64,000 nt of DNA from positions 230,719-294,718 of the forward strand of contig KL197747.1 of NCBI GenBank assembly GCA_000697665.1. Reading direction: 5' to 3'. The stretch's first letter is position 1. Each line of letters opens with the position of its first letter. The position numbers and the translations under genes are program-made. This document shows positions 1 to 11,989 of this stretch, piece after piece. The notes under the pieces are model-generated. The model was not told the origin of the DNA. It searched no databases and saw nothing but the letters and a program-made list of their open reading frames with translations. The stretch is from Jaapia argillacea MUCL 33604. Lineage: Eukaryota > Basidiomycota > Agaricomycetes > Jaapiales > Jaapiaceae.

Positions 1-1335
1 CACAAAAAAGCACGCAATGATCCGGTTCTTCGTCATTTCGCTGGTGGGGTAGAGCACAGCCAATCAACTGTATTATCGATTCGTTTTCGGGGCGATAGCC
101 GCGAATAGAGACAGTAGAACACGCCTAGGATTGCTACTTGGCGACAGAAAAACAAATACTTTGAGCTCGCGGCGGGAAAGGCTATAACTAGGCTTCCTGC
201 CTATGTCATCGCCAGTTGTTCATCGAGGAAGACCCTGGAACTATGGCAAATCAGGAATCCTGAATGGGTGTCGCGGGGGGGATGAAGGAATACACACCTC
301 CTTCGTAGCACGTGTTGGAAGTATAACTACCATCACGCGGACTCGGTCAAGATCGGCTGACGCTTAGTGATCTGCGAGTGTCTAGAACACGCGACAGTTG
401 CTTTTGAGAGACGTTGATGGAGCAGATACAGTTTGAGAAACGAAGGGTCGAAGGCACAACTGAGGTAGGCCGCCACGCTACAACCTGCTGCATATCGAGT
501 GGAAAGCCCACGACTACCGAGGGCGAGCGAGCGAGGTGGGACATCGAGGAGGTGGTATGCCCTGATTTGCCGTCGCCTTTTCGCGGTAGCATTTGATCGC
601 ACGTGCGGACGGCGCCCTAAACATGGGGAGAGGGCGGACTTGGATAATCGTGGAGGAGTCCGCATCGATAGGGCGCGAAAACAGAACTTGATTAGAATTC
701 TGAATCCCAGAGCGAGGCGCAGGGCTGCAAGCACTAGATGAGCGGTTCGGATCATTTGACGCTGAAGGGTTCACAAGCCTTCAGGGTCCAGAGTCGAAAG
801 GTCAGTGACGCAGTTCAAGATATCGGAAGACCTTCAATCTGCGTGTATCTTCGACTATGGACACCTTCAAATTCCAATTCCCACGAGATCACAAGGAGCG
901 CAAAGATGGACCCAAAAAGACATTACGCACCAGAGATATGGAAGTAGGTCGCCTCGTGATGGCCGAGCGTGAATGGGAGGTTCTATACGCACCCATACAG
1001 CCCAACAAGGAGTAGGCTCCATCCTTGAGGAAACATCGGCCTTAATAAGGCGATACTGCCAGAAGCCCTCGCGGAGTAAGGAATCCACGGTTAGCACGAC
1101 AGGTTGGTGGAAGGCAAGAGGCTAATCTGTGGAAATTTCGGCTAAATTCCATGCCGGTGTGAAGAATGTCCGCAGATGACTCCGACCGAAGCGATGGACC
1201 ATCCCAGACATACAGCGAAAAGGACTCACGCTACGAACGGAAGGGCTCTAGCATGCAGAGAACAAAGACCACCCGAAAAAGAGGATCAGAGGTCATCCGA
1301 GGATCGGAAAATGTGGTGCCAATTTCAGTGTCATG
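1..1335. other. No gene recognised
   Basis: Open frames here are short and none resembles a family I know. I see no splice-connected reading frame, transposon domain or RNA gene. It may be intergenic DNA or decayed sequence. Confidence 0.5.
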
Positions 1336-1779
1336 TCAGACATGAATTTTCATGCGGATATACTCGATAGTACCCTTCCAAAATCTCTCGCCAAAAGGCG
1401 TCATCCCTCTAGCTTGATACCACGATGCACTCTCCACACGAGCATCGCACCAGATGACTTCCGCCCCAAGCGTAGAACGCGCCACCAAGAAGACATGATT
1501 CAACAAACTTGTCCCGATGCCTTTTCCTTGATGCGGGGGATCGCACGCAAACTTGCGGAAGCGAGCGGCGACGGGGAGGCGACCAGGATCAGTGATGGGC
1601 AGAGGATCGGTGAACAATGAGATCACTGCGGTCGGCGTGTCGTGGTGAGGTAGGAAGGCACCGAAGTGATGGCCGTTATCATCTTCTGGTAACCGTACGT
1701 AGGAAATTGGAGCGTTCGGCCACAAGACAGAATGACGGAGGGGGATAGTGTCGTCGGCTCCTGTGGGTCGTATTTCCAC
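1336..1779 (-). CDS. GNAT-family N-acetyltransferase (main exon)
   Basis: GNAT enzymes transfer an acetyl group from acetyl-CoA to an amine; the substrate here cannot be told. The reading frame starts with EIRP, a typical GNAT first strand. It has the acetyl-CoA pyrophosphate-binding motif HQGKGIGTSLL near residue 90 and ends with a usual GNAT C-terminus (YQARGMTPFGERF, then IEYIRMKI). The frame does not begin with ATG. The bases just upstream read as a 3' splice site (a run ending ttttag), so a short first exon probably supplies the start, perhaps as little as the A of a split ATG. That exon was not located. The length of about 148 residues is normal for a small GNAT protein. There is no linked gene that hints at its substrate. 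Confidence 0.75.
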   Translation of the reverse strand: MEIRPTGADDTIPLRHSVLWPNAPISYVRLPEDDNGHHFGAFLPHHDTPTAVISLFTDPLPITDPGRLPVAARFRKFACDPPHQGKGIGTSLLNHVFLVARSTLGAEVIWCDARVESASWYQARGMTPFGERFWKGTIEYIRMKIHV

Positions 1780-4318
1780 TAAAAGAAGATTTATGGTCAG
1801 GCACGTTCAACGGAGTGCAAATCTTGACAAGGGCGAGGCGAGAGGCCATTCATGGAGGCAGCGAGGCCAGCAAATTGTGCGAAGTCGAACTTCAAATTGA
1901 GCAGATCGACAGGGCGTGATTCTGCCAACGTTCGCAACTCCAAAGAAGGAGTTCCGTGGATCAAACGCCACTAAGGGGGAGGGCGACAACGCGAGACATC
2001 GACGCGGTGATTTTGCAGAAAGGAGGGCGGATGAAAGAGGCAAAAGGATCGGTACGCACACGGATTCGGGTTATCGGGACATCCCATCGCGGAAAATTTC
2101 GAAGCTGATCAACCTGATCAACCAGTGGCCTACAGTGAAATTTATCGACGAAGCAGTGGGCTCTACTAGTCCAGAAATGCGATAGCACCCGTCTGCATCT
2201 TACCTCGTTACTGCTCGGTGCTTGACCTTGGGAGACGCTCACACGCATGGTGGTGATACAGAAAGAACTGAACCGTGTCACGTCACATGGTCACAAGCGC
2301 TTCTTTCCGAGCATTGGTTCTAACTGAATGAGGGACAGGTGCTCCATCTGAAACCAAATTAGTATGTTCACGACTTGACATAGATAATAATTGAGTAACA
2401 GGAGCGACAAATGACCTCTGATTTTTCTGGAGAGGATGGTGGTGGATCGTGTAGGCGCTGCGGAGCCTGTCAGATGCAGTAAGTAATATTGGTGGTCGCC
2501 CGTCGTGGGCACCTGACAACGGGAAAATAAACTCTCCCTCACCGCATGGTCCCGAGTCTTCGTGTCTTTGTGCGGGAGCCTTTTTCCGTGATGATCGCTT
2601 CGGCCGAGCTTCCCATCCGCGCAAAATCGTCCCGCCAACTCGTCGCTTCCAATGGCTCTGACGCCGCAAAGGGCGGATGAGATGAATTGTTTCAGCAGCA
2701 GCGTCTCGCCGTTGCAGACATATCAAAGGGGCGAGGCCACATACCAGGGGAGCGACGGCACGATAAAGCTCAGAGACTGACTTCCGTCGAGACACCCACT
2801 CGGAGGAGGAAATCGCGTTTGGGGAGCAAGTTCGTGCCAGAGGCGCATAGACGGGTCATCTTGGTCGGTGAGGCTTCTCTTCTTTCTCGCCAGTGAGAGG
2901 TTCAGAAGGCTTGTCGACGGATTTGTTTGTAGAAGGGTGACTCGATCAAGCTACGCAAGCTCTGCGACCACCAGCTGGAGATTTGTGTTCCGCTGGACAA
3001 GGGAGTATCGGACGATGAAGCCCATGTCGCTTGACGATCCAAAGACCAAGCCAAAGACTATCCAAATCCCCGACTTTACAGGTGGCCGTTGTTGAGTATG
3101 GTTCTAGATTCGACACTGGTCGAGGATCATGCGCCACCGAAAACCGCCTCGTCATAGGCAGGAGCTCTCGCTCTTAGGAGGCGTGGGATCTCCTCGATCG
3201 AGCTCTGCGCACTAGCTGTAGACTTGTGTCCCGCTACTTCGAATCACTGGACAAGGGGGTCTCTGACGATGAAGTCCAAGTCGTTGGACACTCCAAAGAC
3301 TATCCAGATCTCCGACTTTCCAGACCGCCGTTGCTGAGTACGGTTCCGGATTTAGCACTGATCGAAGATCATGAGCCATCTAAGACCGCCTGGTCATAGG
3401 CAGGAGCTTTCGCTCTTAGGAGGCTCAGGATCTGCCCCGGCATCACAGGCGAAACCAAGAATGTTGTGTGGTGGAAAAGCAGTATAATCCCCCAGAGTTG
3501 CCAGATTTCTGCCCAGGAGACGGTGGGGTTCGACGGTCCAGCTAGCCCCCCTGTCGATCCACGAGGTGAGACGAGCGCTCGATATCCAATAGTTGCCATC
3601 TACACGACGATGCAACCTGACTGGAACCCTGCAAGAGGATTCTTCTTGATGATCGCCGCTCAGGCGTCGGGAACCATAACGCGACGAACCTTGACACTTG
3701 TGGACGAGTGGGAGACACAGGACCGACCCTCACGAACGCAGCGCCTACCCAATCTCGTATCCCTCCGTGGCAGCTTTGGTGTATGACCTGGACGACGCCT
3801 CCAACTCGAAGGCAGACATGACTCGGAGACATAAGTCCGTTCGTGGTGAAGTCAACGGTGCAGTCGGATGAATTCTGGATAGCTGGTTAGGTGGTTTGGC
3901 GGATCTGGTCTTCGAGATGGTAGTTTGTCGCCTGGAAATGTAAGTAACCCTTGTTGTCGCAGGGTGCGATGTGCCGACTGAAGCAAATTTGTTCCGTGTC
4001 ACGTAGATCCTCTCAAAGCAGCGAGTCCTGAGCTAGAGCTCGGGTCCAAGGTATGCCCTGTCGTAGGTTCGTGATCAATCGTGGTTTTCAGAGTCACTAG
4101 TACTTCGGTCAACGAACTAAATGGCGGCAATTGCCAAATATGGAGTACCCGTCGCCTCATGGCCTTCGCGCAGAACCTGCCGAATTCTGTCGTCCACGTT
4201 TATGATCATTTACCTCACCACGCCCCCGATTGTCCTATGACTCCCCCGATTTCCGTATGACTCGATAGACTATTTGCCTCGATGTTCACCCCTGCATTTC
4301 TTAGAGTGGTGGGGCCGG
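1780..4318. other. Long region with no supported gene
   Basis: Apart from the tandem repeat listed separately, I find only short overlapping frames in conflicting directions. The minus-strand frame at about 3369-3600 has a hydrophobic stretch, but it lacks a start or splice context and lies partly in the repeat, so I do not call it. Confidence 0.5.
2945..3432. repeat. Diverged two-unit tandem repeat, about 240 bp per unit
   Basis: Unit 1 (about 2945-3187) and unit 2 (about 3196-3432) share long matching stretches, for example a GACGATGAAG core followed by CCAAAGACTATCCA and a shared GTCATAGGCAGGAGCT tail. Unit 1 carries a roughly 12-bp insertion. The divergence suggests an old local duplication. 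Neither unit keeps a convincing reading frame. Confidence 0.75.
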
Positions 4319-4326
4319 TATATAAA
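4319..4326 (+). promoter_or_regulatory. TATA box of the first oxygenase gene
   Basis: TATATAAA lies 47 bp upstream of the ATG at 4373. With a usual TATA-to-start distance of about 30 bp, the 5' leader would be only about 20 nt. Confidence 0.6.
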
Positions 4327-4372
4327 GGGGGGCATTCCTCTCTTCGTCTCGTCAAACCACTTCTGCGAAATC

Positions 4373-5828
4373 ATGTCGACATCTGAGACCAACTCTCAAG
4401 CGCCACCGGCCTCATCTATCAAACAGCATCTCGAAGTTCTTCGAGAGGCTATAGGGAGCAAGACTCCCTACTGCAGTGGAACTTGCGGCATATCTTCCAA
4501 AAATTTCATCCTTTTCTACGGGAAAGATGAACTTGCGCAGTGAGCCGTCTTCTTACCCTCTGTCCGTTGTGACGTGATCCTTAATATATTGTTCTTTAGC
4601 CGCCTCGATCTTGCCAGTGCCACCGAGGAGCAACTTGAGCGCCTCTCTCAAGCTTGTGACGTCGCAACGTTCGGAGTCGATCAACAGGACGTTCACGATG
4701 AATCCTATAGAAAGGCTGGGAAGCTCGATCAAGACCATTTTGCGACGTCTTTCAACCCCGACTCAGTCGGTTTAACGAACATCATTCGCTCGAATCTCCT
4801 CGAAGGTCATGACGAGAAGAAGGCCATCCATATGGAACTATACAAGTTGAACGTCTATGGTGTGTTTCTTTTGCGAAGTACTTACACGCTGAGAATTGCT
4901 GACGAGATATCTTGCTTAAGGCAAAGGATCCTTCTTTAAAGCCCACAAAGATACTCCTCGCGCTGAGAACATGTTCGGTTCTCTCGTCGTCGTCTTTCCA
5001 TCTCGTCACGAGGGCGGATCCCTCATTCTTCGACACGACAGCAAAGAATGGAGCTACGACTCCGCAAAAGAACTCTCGAATACCACCGAGCCTTCAATTG
5101 GTTACGTCGCTTTCTACAGCGACGTCGAACACGAAGTCGCTCCAGTTCAGTCCGGATATCGTGTTACCATCACGTATAACCTCTACTTTGCGAACGAATC
5201 GCCCATCACCGCCCTTCCCGCCTGCGAGAACGGTCTCCTCACCGCATTCGAGAAACTCCTGTTGGACGAAACGTTCTTACCCGCGGGAGGGTCTCTGGGC
5301 TTTGGTCTTCGCCACCAATACCCACTTCCCAAGAACGGCACGCTATCGCATCTGTCCGACTGCCTGAAGGGTAGTGATGCGGTCGTTATGAGGGTTTGCC
5401 AGACACTGTCGCTATCGGCGTCAGTCTGTGTGACCTTTGAGAAGAAGGGCGATGTCGTCTTGTTGAAGTCTATGCCTTCGATGCCCACGGAAGCGGACCA
5501 TGATGAGCTTGGTATTATCGGGATCCTCAGGGGACAGGACTATACGCGCAAGAATAGGGCTGGTCAGCCCATTCAAGTTTCCCGAGATGGAGACGTGATT
5601 AAAGTCAAGCAGAACCCCAAGAATTATAGTTACTATCCGCTTAGCGTTGACAGGGAGGTGTTTTGGGTCACCAAGTCCCTTGCCCTGAACAGGGAGAAGA
5701 AGCCTTTCCTTGCGTACGGGAACGAAGCCAGTTTGGACTATGTTTATGGGGATGTTTGCTTGATTGTCTCCGTTGGGCCATTGGACAAACGTGCTACTAT
5801 CGAGACTGTTGCACCCCAGGTAGCATGA
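4373..5828 (+). CDS. 2-oxoglutarate/Fe(II)-dependent oxygenase, copy 1
   Basis: Predicted 444-residue protein from three exons: 4373-4539, 4600-4859 and 4921-5828. Joining them gives one open frame with GT-AG introns. The family fold is the prolyl-4-hydroxylase type: 2-oxoglutarate and O2 are used to hydroxylate a substrate at an iron centre. The iron ligands are visible as HKD (His about 151, Asp about 153) in FFKAHKDTPR and a distal His (about 212) in SDVEHEV. The 2-oxoglutarate-binding Arg (about 222) is in SGYRVTITY. The N-terminal about 140 residues hold a second conserved block (YCSGTCGISSKNFILFYGK) seen again in copy 2. No signal peptide is visible, so a cytosolic or nuclear location is likely. 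The substrate is unknown. It is the tandem paralogue of the next gene, with identical intron phases. Confidence 0.88.
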
Positions 5829-6221
5829 TGATACACGAAGTAATCTTGTAAAGTTGGTCGTATTCTGCGATGATGGCAATCTGACGGGCTCACTACGACT
5901 TTTGGCACATTTTCGCTCGAATTGAGCTTCCCAGCGCTAGCGCTTCCCGCTTACAGTATTGGGGCCTGGGATTCAGAGTTGTTCAACGAGCTCGAGTCGA
6001 CTGACTCGACGCGCCTGCTCGTCGGAACCCTCGCCACACCTTTCTGCTTGGTGTTGGAAACTTACCTGTGATCCATTCACCAAACGACGAGCCTCGAGTT
6101 TGACCATGCGACAACTTAATCAAAACCCAATGCTTCGAAGCCCATACCAATATTGAAATTCTGGCTTCGCGGTTGCCAGGGGTTCATCTTCAAGGTCTTA
6201 GGTATTGATCATGGGGAAAAC

Positions 6222-6228
6222 TATAAAT
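6222..6228 (+). promoter_or_regulatory. TATA-like box of the second oxygenase gene
   Basis: TATAAAT lies 33 bp before the ATG at 6261, in the same relative place as the TATA box of copy 1. Confidence 0.5.
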
Positions 6229-6260
6229 CTTTGAATCCGCACATTCACATCCCCCCCACG

Positions 6261-7782
6261 ATGGTAGCAAGCAAAAGGAAACAGTCGTCTCCACCCTCCG
6301 AGCCATCCTCCGACGAAGAACCACATGCCTTGGCCCTACCCAGTGGTCCTACAAGCGACCCCAGGTTCAAGGCCATTAACGATGCCATATCAGACAAGCC
6401 ACCATTCTGTACAGGTACGATGGTGTTGCCTCCTGAGGCCTTTGTTTTATTTTATGGGAAGAGTGATGGTGATGCGCGGTGCGTCATCTCTTCAGACTTC
6501 ATCTTGGATTTTGGCTCATGAGTACTTGAAAAGTCGAATCGACCTCGTGAAAACCTCTGAATCAGCACTTCGGCACTTGGTGCAGACCTGTGATCCTGCT
6601 TCCTTTGGAGTGAACGCCCAGGAGGTCTACGACGAATCTTACCGCAAGGCGGGGAAGTTGGACTCGGATGCCTTTGCCACGAAATTCGACTTGGAACGTT
6701 CTGGTCTGTTGGATGTTGTACGTTCGGGTTTGTTTGAAGGACTTGACGAGCTCAAACCTATTCGAGCTGAAATGTACAAGTTGAATGTCTATAGTAAGTC
6801 TTCGCACACATTCGTATCGTTATGGCCATGGGACGATGACACAAGGATAGGCGAGGGATCCTTCTTCAAGTCTCACGTCGATACGCCAAGAGGAGACGAT
6901 ATGTTCGGATCTCTTGTCATCATATTCCCCACTGAACATATGGGTGGCGAACTCCTCTTCCGGCATCACAAGAAAGAATGGAGTTTCGACGCCGCGGCGG
7001 CGATAGCCTCCTCCAACGCCGCCAGTCCGTCAATCGCATACGTCGCATTCTTTAGTGATGTCGAACACGAAGTCTCGAGAGTTACTTCCGGATATCGTGT
7101 AACCTTGACCTACAACCTGTACTGGACCACACCTCCGAACCCTCTCAGATTCCCATCCGAGGAAGTGGCAAAGCCTTCGGCACCGGCCAACGAAGCCGCC
7201 CTCAAATCCGCTGTAGAGTCCTTGTTGAACGACCCGACTTTCTTGCCCAAAGGCGGCAAGATGGGCTTCGGGTTGCGCCATCAATATCCAGTCAAGAAAA
7301 CCCTAACTCATGTCATCTCCCACCTCAAAGGATCCGACCACATAATCTCCAACGCGCTCCAATCTCTCTACCTAACCCCCTCCATCAAAATGGTCTTCCA
7401 AACCGAATACAACTGTCTCTATCTCTGCGACGAAGTTCCCACCCTCTTCGATCCAGGCGAAGATGAAGTCGTGTTACAATCCTTCATCGATAACGTACCC
7501 GGTACAGTGATTTACTTATCCGAAGATTTTGAGGATTTGGAGACGGGGATTAAGGTGAAGGAAGGGGATAAGGTCGAGTGGGTTACGGATTTGACGAAGG
7601 TTAACGAGAGGGGGGAGAAGTTGGCTACGTATGGGAATGGGCCGGCTGAGATTGAGTGTGTGTATGGGGATATGGTGCTCCTGGTCGATGTGGGACCGGC
7701 GGCCAGGAGGGCTGCTAGGGTCAGGGCTGCTGCTGCCAAGGCCAAGACGAGGACTACGAGTAGAAAGAAGGGGAGATGGTAG
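6261..7782 (+). CDS. 2-oxoglutarate/Fe(II)-dependent oxygenase, copy 2
   Basis: Predicted 469-residue protein from three exons: 6261-6478, 6534-6793 and 6851-7782. The middle exon is 260 bp, exactly as in copy 1, which supports both models. The catalytic set is complete: HVD (His about 168, Asp about 170) in FFKSHVDTPRG, the distal His about 231 in SDVEHEV, and the 2-oxoglutarate Arg about 242 in SGYRVTLTY. It differs from copy 1 by a longer Ser/Glu-rich N-terminus (KRKQSSPPSEPSSDEEP), an insert after the second core strand and a basic C-terminal tail (KTRTTSRKKGRW) that could act as a nuclear signal. Both genes read in the same direction, 432 bp apart. Substrate unknown. Confidence 0.88.
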
Positions 7783-8030
7783 AGCCATGCTTCGGCAACA
7801 CGACGGTTCAGGCTGTTGGCGCCCTCTCGAGCCCGATGTATGATACTCCCTTTCGATGTTTTCCTATGTCCTACACTTGCAACATCAACATCGACGAACC
7901 TTTGTCACAGCCTTGTAGAAGCGATCTGATCTTTTTAAGATGTGCAGATGACTGGCGACTGCTAAGGAAACCTGAAGGCGGGTGGGATGAAATAGCCTGA
8001 GACGACAAGGCTCTATGTACGTGTACCCAA

Positions 8031-9560
8031 CTAGTCGGCAACTTGGCTCATATTCGGCCTCTCGTTTGGCGCGAAGGCCCAACACCGCTCGGCAACTTCC
8101 CAAAGGTCATTGGGCACCTCCTTGTAATGGTGCCTATCCAAGACCATCCCCTCAGGAACTCTAATCGCAATCTGATAATCGACATGTTTGCGGAAGGGCT
8201 CGTTTCCGCTGGCAATCTGTCGCACATATTAGCTACCGCAAATGTGACAGGAGGGATCCAGAGCGGCAAAGATCTTAGCGATGAATTCGCCAATCGTAGA
8301 ACAACATCGATATCGAACCACCACCATCACGACCTGAAAGGACCCAAATCAAAACAAAATACTCCACATACCTGGATTGCTGTCAACCCAAAGCTGTACA
8401 CGTCGCCCTTCTTGCTGAACTGCAGTCGGATCGGATCGTCCCGATCTTCATCCCAATGGTCCAAGTATTCGGGTGGTGCGAATCGAACGTCAAAAAGTTC
8501 ATATTCCTGAGCTGCATCATCCCAGAATGCACCTTCAAAGCCGGCTATTTTTGCTTGTCCGTCATCACCAACCAAGATGTTGGACTGTTTAAAGTGGGCA
8601 CAGAAATGAACAAACAAGCTCGCGAAAGGTGATAAAGGGGGCAACTGACCGGATTTATACCGCCGTGGATAATAGGAGGCTCACGGGAGTGAAGGTAATC
8701 GATTCCCTCGGCAATTGATTTGATCTGACAACGGAACTTAAGTTAGGGTGCGCTGTAAAGGAAACGGCCAACACACCAGATATCGTCTACTTGAATACGA
8801 TAGGGAGCGCTCACGTTGCAGCCAGTCGAGGACGGACCCTCTGGAGCAGAAACTAGACACCAGAGTCGGCAGGTTAGGATTCAAGTGGGTGTAACATACT
8901 CCGTGGAGTTTTGAAATACTAGTGTGTTCGAGTGATACCCATCTTTCCATCTCATGGATGACGCGCTGTCAGGCAGCATGTTAGGTCAAGGTATCATAAC
9001 AGCTGTTCGAACAACAAACACGCTGAGCCCTCTCGATCTCTTCATCAGTAGAGCGCCGACGGGCAACTTTGAGAGCAACCTATGAGCAAAATAGCTCGAT
9101 AAACATGGCCTTGGAGACAACCTGGACTTGCGACAATACGATCTCCGCCACGGGCGCTGTCGCCCTCCATCTGCCCTTCGTATTCATCTGAAAGTCTAGA
9201 GCTTCGATAGGGCCATCTCCACCTGAGTTTGACCTTGCTACCGAGATTCTGGTAATTCGTGTGGCTTGGTAATGATGGAATGCGTGTCAGGGGGACAAGA
9301 CACCAACCTCGAGTTTCATTCTCGCAGATGTCAGATATAACAGAGGTAGGAATCACCCCGTTTGGCAAATTCTGAAGATATCCGCCAAATGCATCCGGAG
9401 GGTTATCACGGTAGCCATCGACACGAGTAGGTTCGACAATAATTGGATGGTATGGGGGGCATTGTGCGGGAAGGTCTTTTTTGGAGGCAAAGAGTCGACC
9501 GACGATGACTCGCGGGTTTCCGAGGGTGTGGAGGCAGCTTGGGCAGTGATCCTGCCGACT
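8031..9560 (-). CDS. K1: TKL-like pseudokinase
   Basis: Several exons on the minus strand give a protein-kinase fold. The ATP-site Lys region reads VALKVARRRST, followed by a helix-C and hinge region with ISKLHGV, then YLHS, then a catalytic loop, an activation segment ending PPEYL, and a C-lobe with DLWEVAERCWAF and the usual RP. The catalytic loop is IIHGGINP, so the HRD Asp is Gly. The metal-binding DFG is GFE in KIAGFEGAF. Both changes predict a loss of phosphotransfer, so I call it a pseudokinase. An N-terminal extension with CPSC and VIVGRLFASKKD runs to about 9560. The junction between the Gly-loop exon (GHVYRAIL) and the VALK exon does not splice cleanly and may hide a frameshift. The start codon is not certain. 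Confidence 0.65.
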
Positions 9561-9603
9561 GTTTAGAGGGAAAGATAAGTCGTCGAAAAACGTTCTGTAT
9601 TTC

Positions 9604-10620
9604 CTACAAGGGCGTCGACACAACACCGTTGGTAACAGAGATCTGCGGCGTCCATCCATCGGGAGACTCGGCCTATCAAATATGATCGAGTCAGTTCGAT
9701 TGGATGGTACATATCGACATACTTTACGGAAAGAGGTCAAATCTTCATCGTGCGCGATGGCCACCTCCCCTCGTGGGTCCTACTTTGCATTAGCATTTCG
9801 ATCATGATGGGAAATGGATGATCCAAGCACCTTCAGTATACAGCCCAGAACGGGGGTGATTAAATTGACGTCCTGCGCAATATCGTGGGATCAGCATAAC
9901 ATAGTGTCTGGATGGATGGAGTCGAAGCAACATTTGATCGATCGTCAGTTTCCTCGTCTTCCGACTCTGTTCCAACTTGGCTAGGTACGAGACCAACATC
10001 GGAGTTGTCCCTGTCACCGGACCCAAGATCGTCGGGACCTGCTGCCGCACGAATGGTCACCGTATTTGTCGAGATACGTTCCTGCAAGGGTGTGCTTCCT
10101 CCGTTCGGCTTCTCCCGAATTGCATCAAGTAGATTCTGCGAAGAAACCCGAAGAAACGAGTTCTTGTCGGCCAGCAACAACTTGAGACGTTCCCCTGTCG
10201 CATACGAGATTGAATGCCCATCGATCCCTACAAATGCATTGTCGACCTGACCCTGGGAGAGAGTGGTAAGGATAAGCAAGCAAAATGTTGGCCGTGCGCT
10301 CACAGAAAGCCATTGCAGCCAATCCTCCGAGGGCTCCAAGAGGATGAAACGCCAATCGTGGGATAGCACTTGGGCTTCGACAACACCTTGTTCATGCGGT
10401 TGAACAAGGATATATGCAGCTGTTTGCGACACTATGCCAATACCACACTTGCCTGTATATCTGCGGCAGGGAGGTCAGCATCAATGGATACATACTTGAG
10501 AACATCCTCACCCTGAGAGCGACTCAAACCCTTCTCGGCTTCCAGTTGAACAGGATACACTTTGAATGGGAATGATACTTTCGAAGTCGCCCGGCTGTGA
10601 GAAGCTGGGAGTGAGAGAGT
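9604..10620 (-). CDS. G2: chimeric member of an uncharacterised Agaricomycete family
   Basis: The C-terminal half matches G1 (17.1-18.5 kb) almost motif for motif: IRAAAGPDDLGSGDRDNSD, an acidic SEDEE stretch, LCYADPTILRR, then an exon beginning DVNLITP, a 50-bp intron and EVAIAHDEDLTSF, ending in AESPDGWTPQISVTNG. The N-terminal half is different. It contains SHDWRFILLEPSEDWLQWL, an intron, and VDNAFVGIDGHSISYATGE, none of which I recognise. Two frames are open in the first exon, so the 5' structure is unresolved and a frameshift is possible. I treat it as a recombinant copy, intact or recently broken. Function unknown. Confidence 0.45.
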
Positions 10621-10631
10621 ACTGATACTCA

Positions 10632-11851
10632 CTAGTAATCGAATGACATTGGTTCCTCTTCCATGGCGCGGCGGAGTACAGTCAACCTCCCATGATGCCG
10701 CACGTGTTTCATCGTCGTCACCACCTATGAGGCGGTGGGTCTCTGAGCTGGTTCCTGATTCCAACATTGCAGAATCCAAGCCCAAAGTTCTTGTGATAAA
10801 TGACGGCCGTATCTGCCTGGGCCGGGGTTGGCCGGTCGGATGCAATCATGGAGAGCCGCCACGACTTGCATGTCATGCCTAAACTCTGTATATGGAGGCA
10901 TCCCACTGTAAAGCTGAAATTGACCTTAGCTTGGCTGGCGTGAACATAGTGAGATGGTCAAACCTCCAAGCAGACACGCCCAAAGGCAAAGACATCCGTT
11001 TCGAAGGTGAGCTCGCTCATCGGAGATAGGATCTCTGGTGCCATCCAGCGAAGTGTCCCCCCCGGCGTATGGGTGCTAGACTGCGCGTATGCGACCGATT
11101 CTTTGTCACAAAAAAACTTTGCAAGGCCAAAGTCACAAAGACGGGCATGATAGACCCCGTCACGTTCGTCAATCAAGATATTTCTCTGCTCAAGGTAATC
11201 AATATAAATTCTAGGCGGATAGGTCGCGTCGACGCTTCGCAAGAGGTATAAGGAGCCGTATCATCCGCCTCCGAAGAGTTTGTACATCGCCAACAGAAGA
11301 AGCAGGGAATAATCCCCGAACTCCTTCCGTATCACGGCACCAGTCCAAGACCTATAGCATCAGTAGTAAGCAGACAGGCCAGAATCCAGTATAACGATTC
11401 GACTGACCTGTTGTAGCGCTTCTAGATAAGCTTCTGCTTGATCCCCCGTTAGCTTCAGGACAAGGTCGCGCACGGCCTGGCAGTCAAGAATGGCCTGAAG
11501 CCACGATATCACCAGAGTGCGCACCCTGTTAGCCCTTCGGTCGACCAGGATTTCTTCTAAGTCTTGATGAATATCAGGGCGCATGTGGAAGACTTCAGGT
11601 TTGATGGGTAAGGCTTTATTCATGGCATTGATTTCGGTGATGTTGTTTGTGAGCTCTGTTTGTAGGTCGGTGGCTGCCTCGAGGGCTGCCTCCTGAAGAT
11701 TGTCTTGTGTCAACAAGGAGGACCGGTTTGGCCAATCGAGAACACTTGCCCGGAATTGAGTATTGTCATCTTGCTTCCCGACAAGTGGAACCATTGGTGG
11801 ATGTGCAGCGTGAGGGACGAGAAAGATCTCAGTCGAGCGTGAAGGTCGCAA
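10632..11851 (-). pseudogene. K2: kinase remnant lacking the N-lobe
   Basis: The helical N-terminal domain (VISWLQAILDCQ, then GDQAEAYLEALQQ) is followed by the usual linker exon (VLDWCRDTEGVRGLFP, then RRRMIRLLIPLAKRR). The text then jumps at about 11205-11253 straight to NILIDERDG, LCDFGLAKFF and WMAPEILS. The Gly loop, ATP-site Lys, helix C, hinge and HxD loop are all missing, so about 120 residues have been deleted. The C-lobe continues as LYSGMPPYTEFRHDMQ with RYGRHLSQELW. It meets a TAG at 10725-10727 (in RPTAS, stop, VVTTMKH), after which the same frame stays open to 10632. It is therefore a broken kinase copy. The activation segment still has DFG and APE. Confidence 0.75.
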
Positions 11852-11989
11852 GTTTGTCTAAATTGACTGCAGCAAATGCACGGCGTAACCACGGTCGGGC
11901 GCCTGTTTGCCGTTTGGGCGCTTGGAAGAGCATGGGAGAAAAGTTGTAGGGCCCACCGACATTTTGCAGAGCTTCGTGTGGTATATGTG

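Noticed and set aside
3369-3615. Hydrophobic minus-strand frame with WQLWGIILLFHHTTF
   Set aside because: It lies partly within the tandem repeat, the sister unit does not keep the frame, and no family is recognised.
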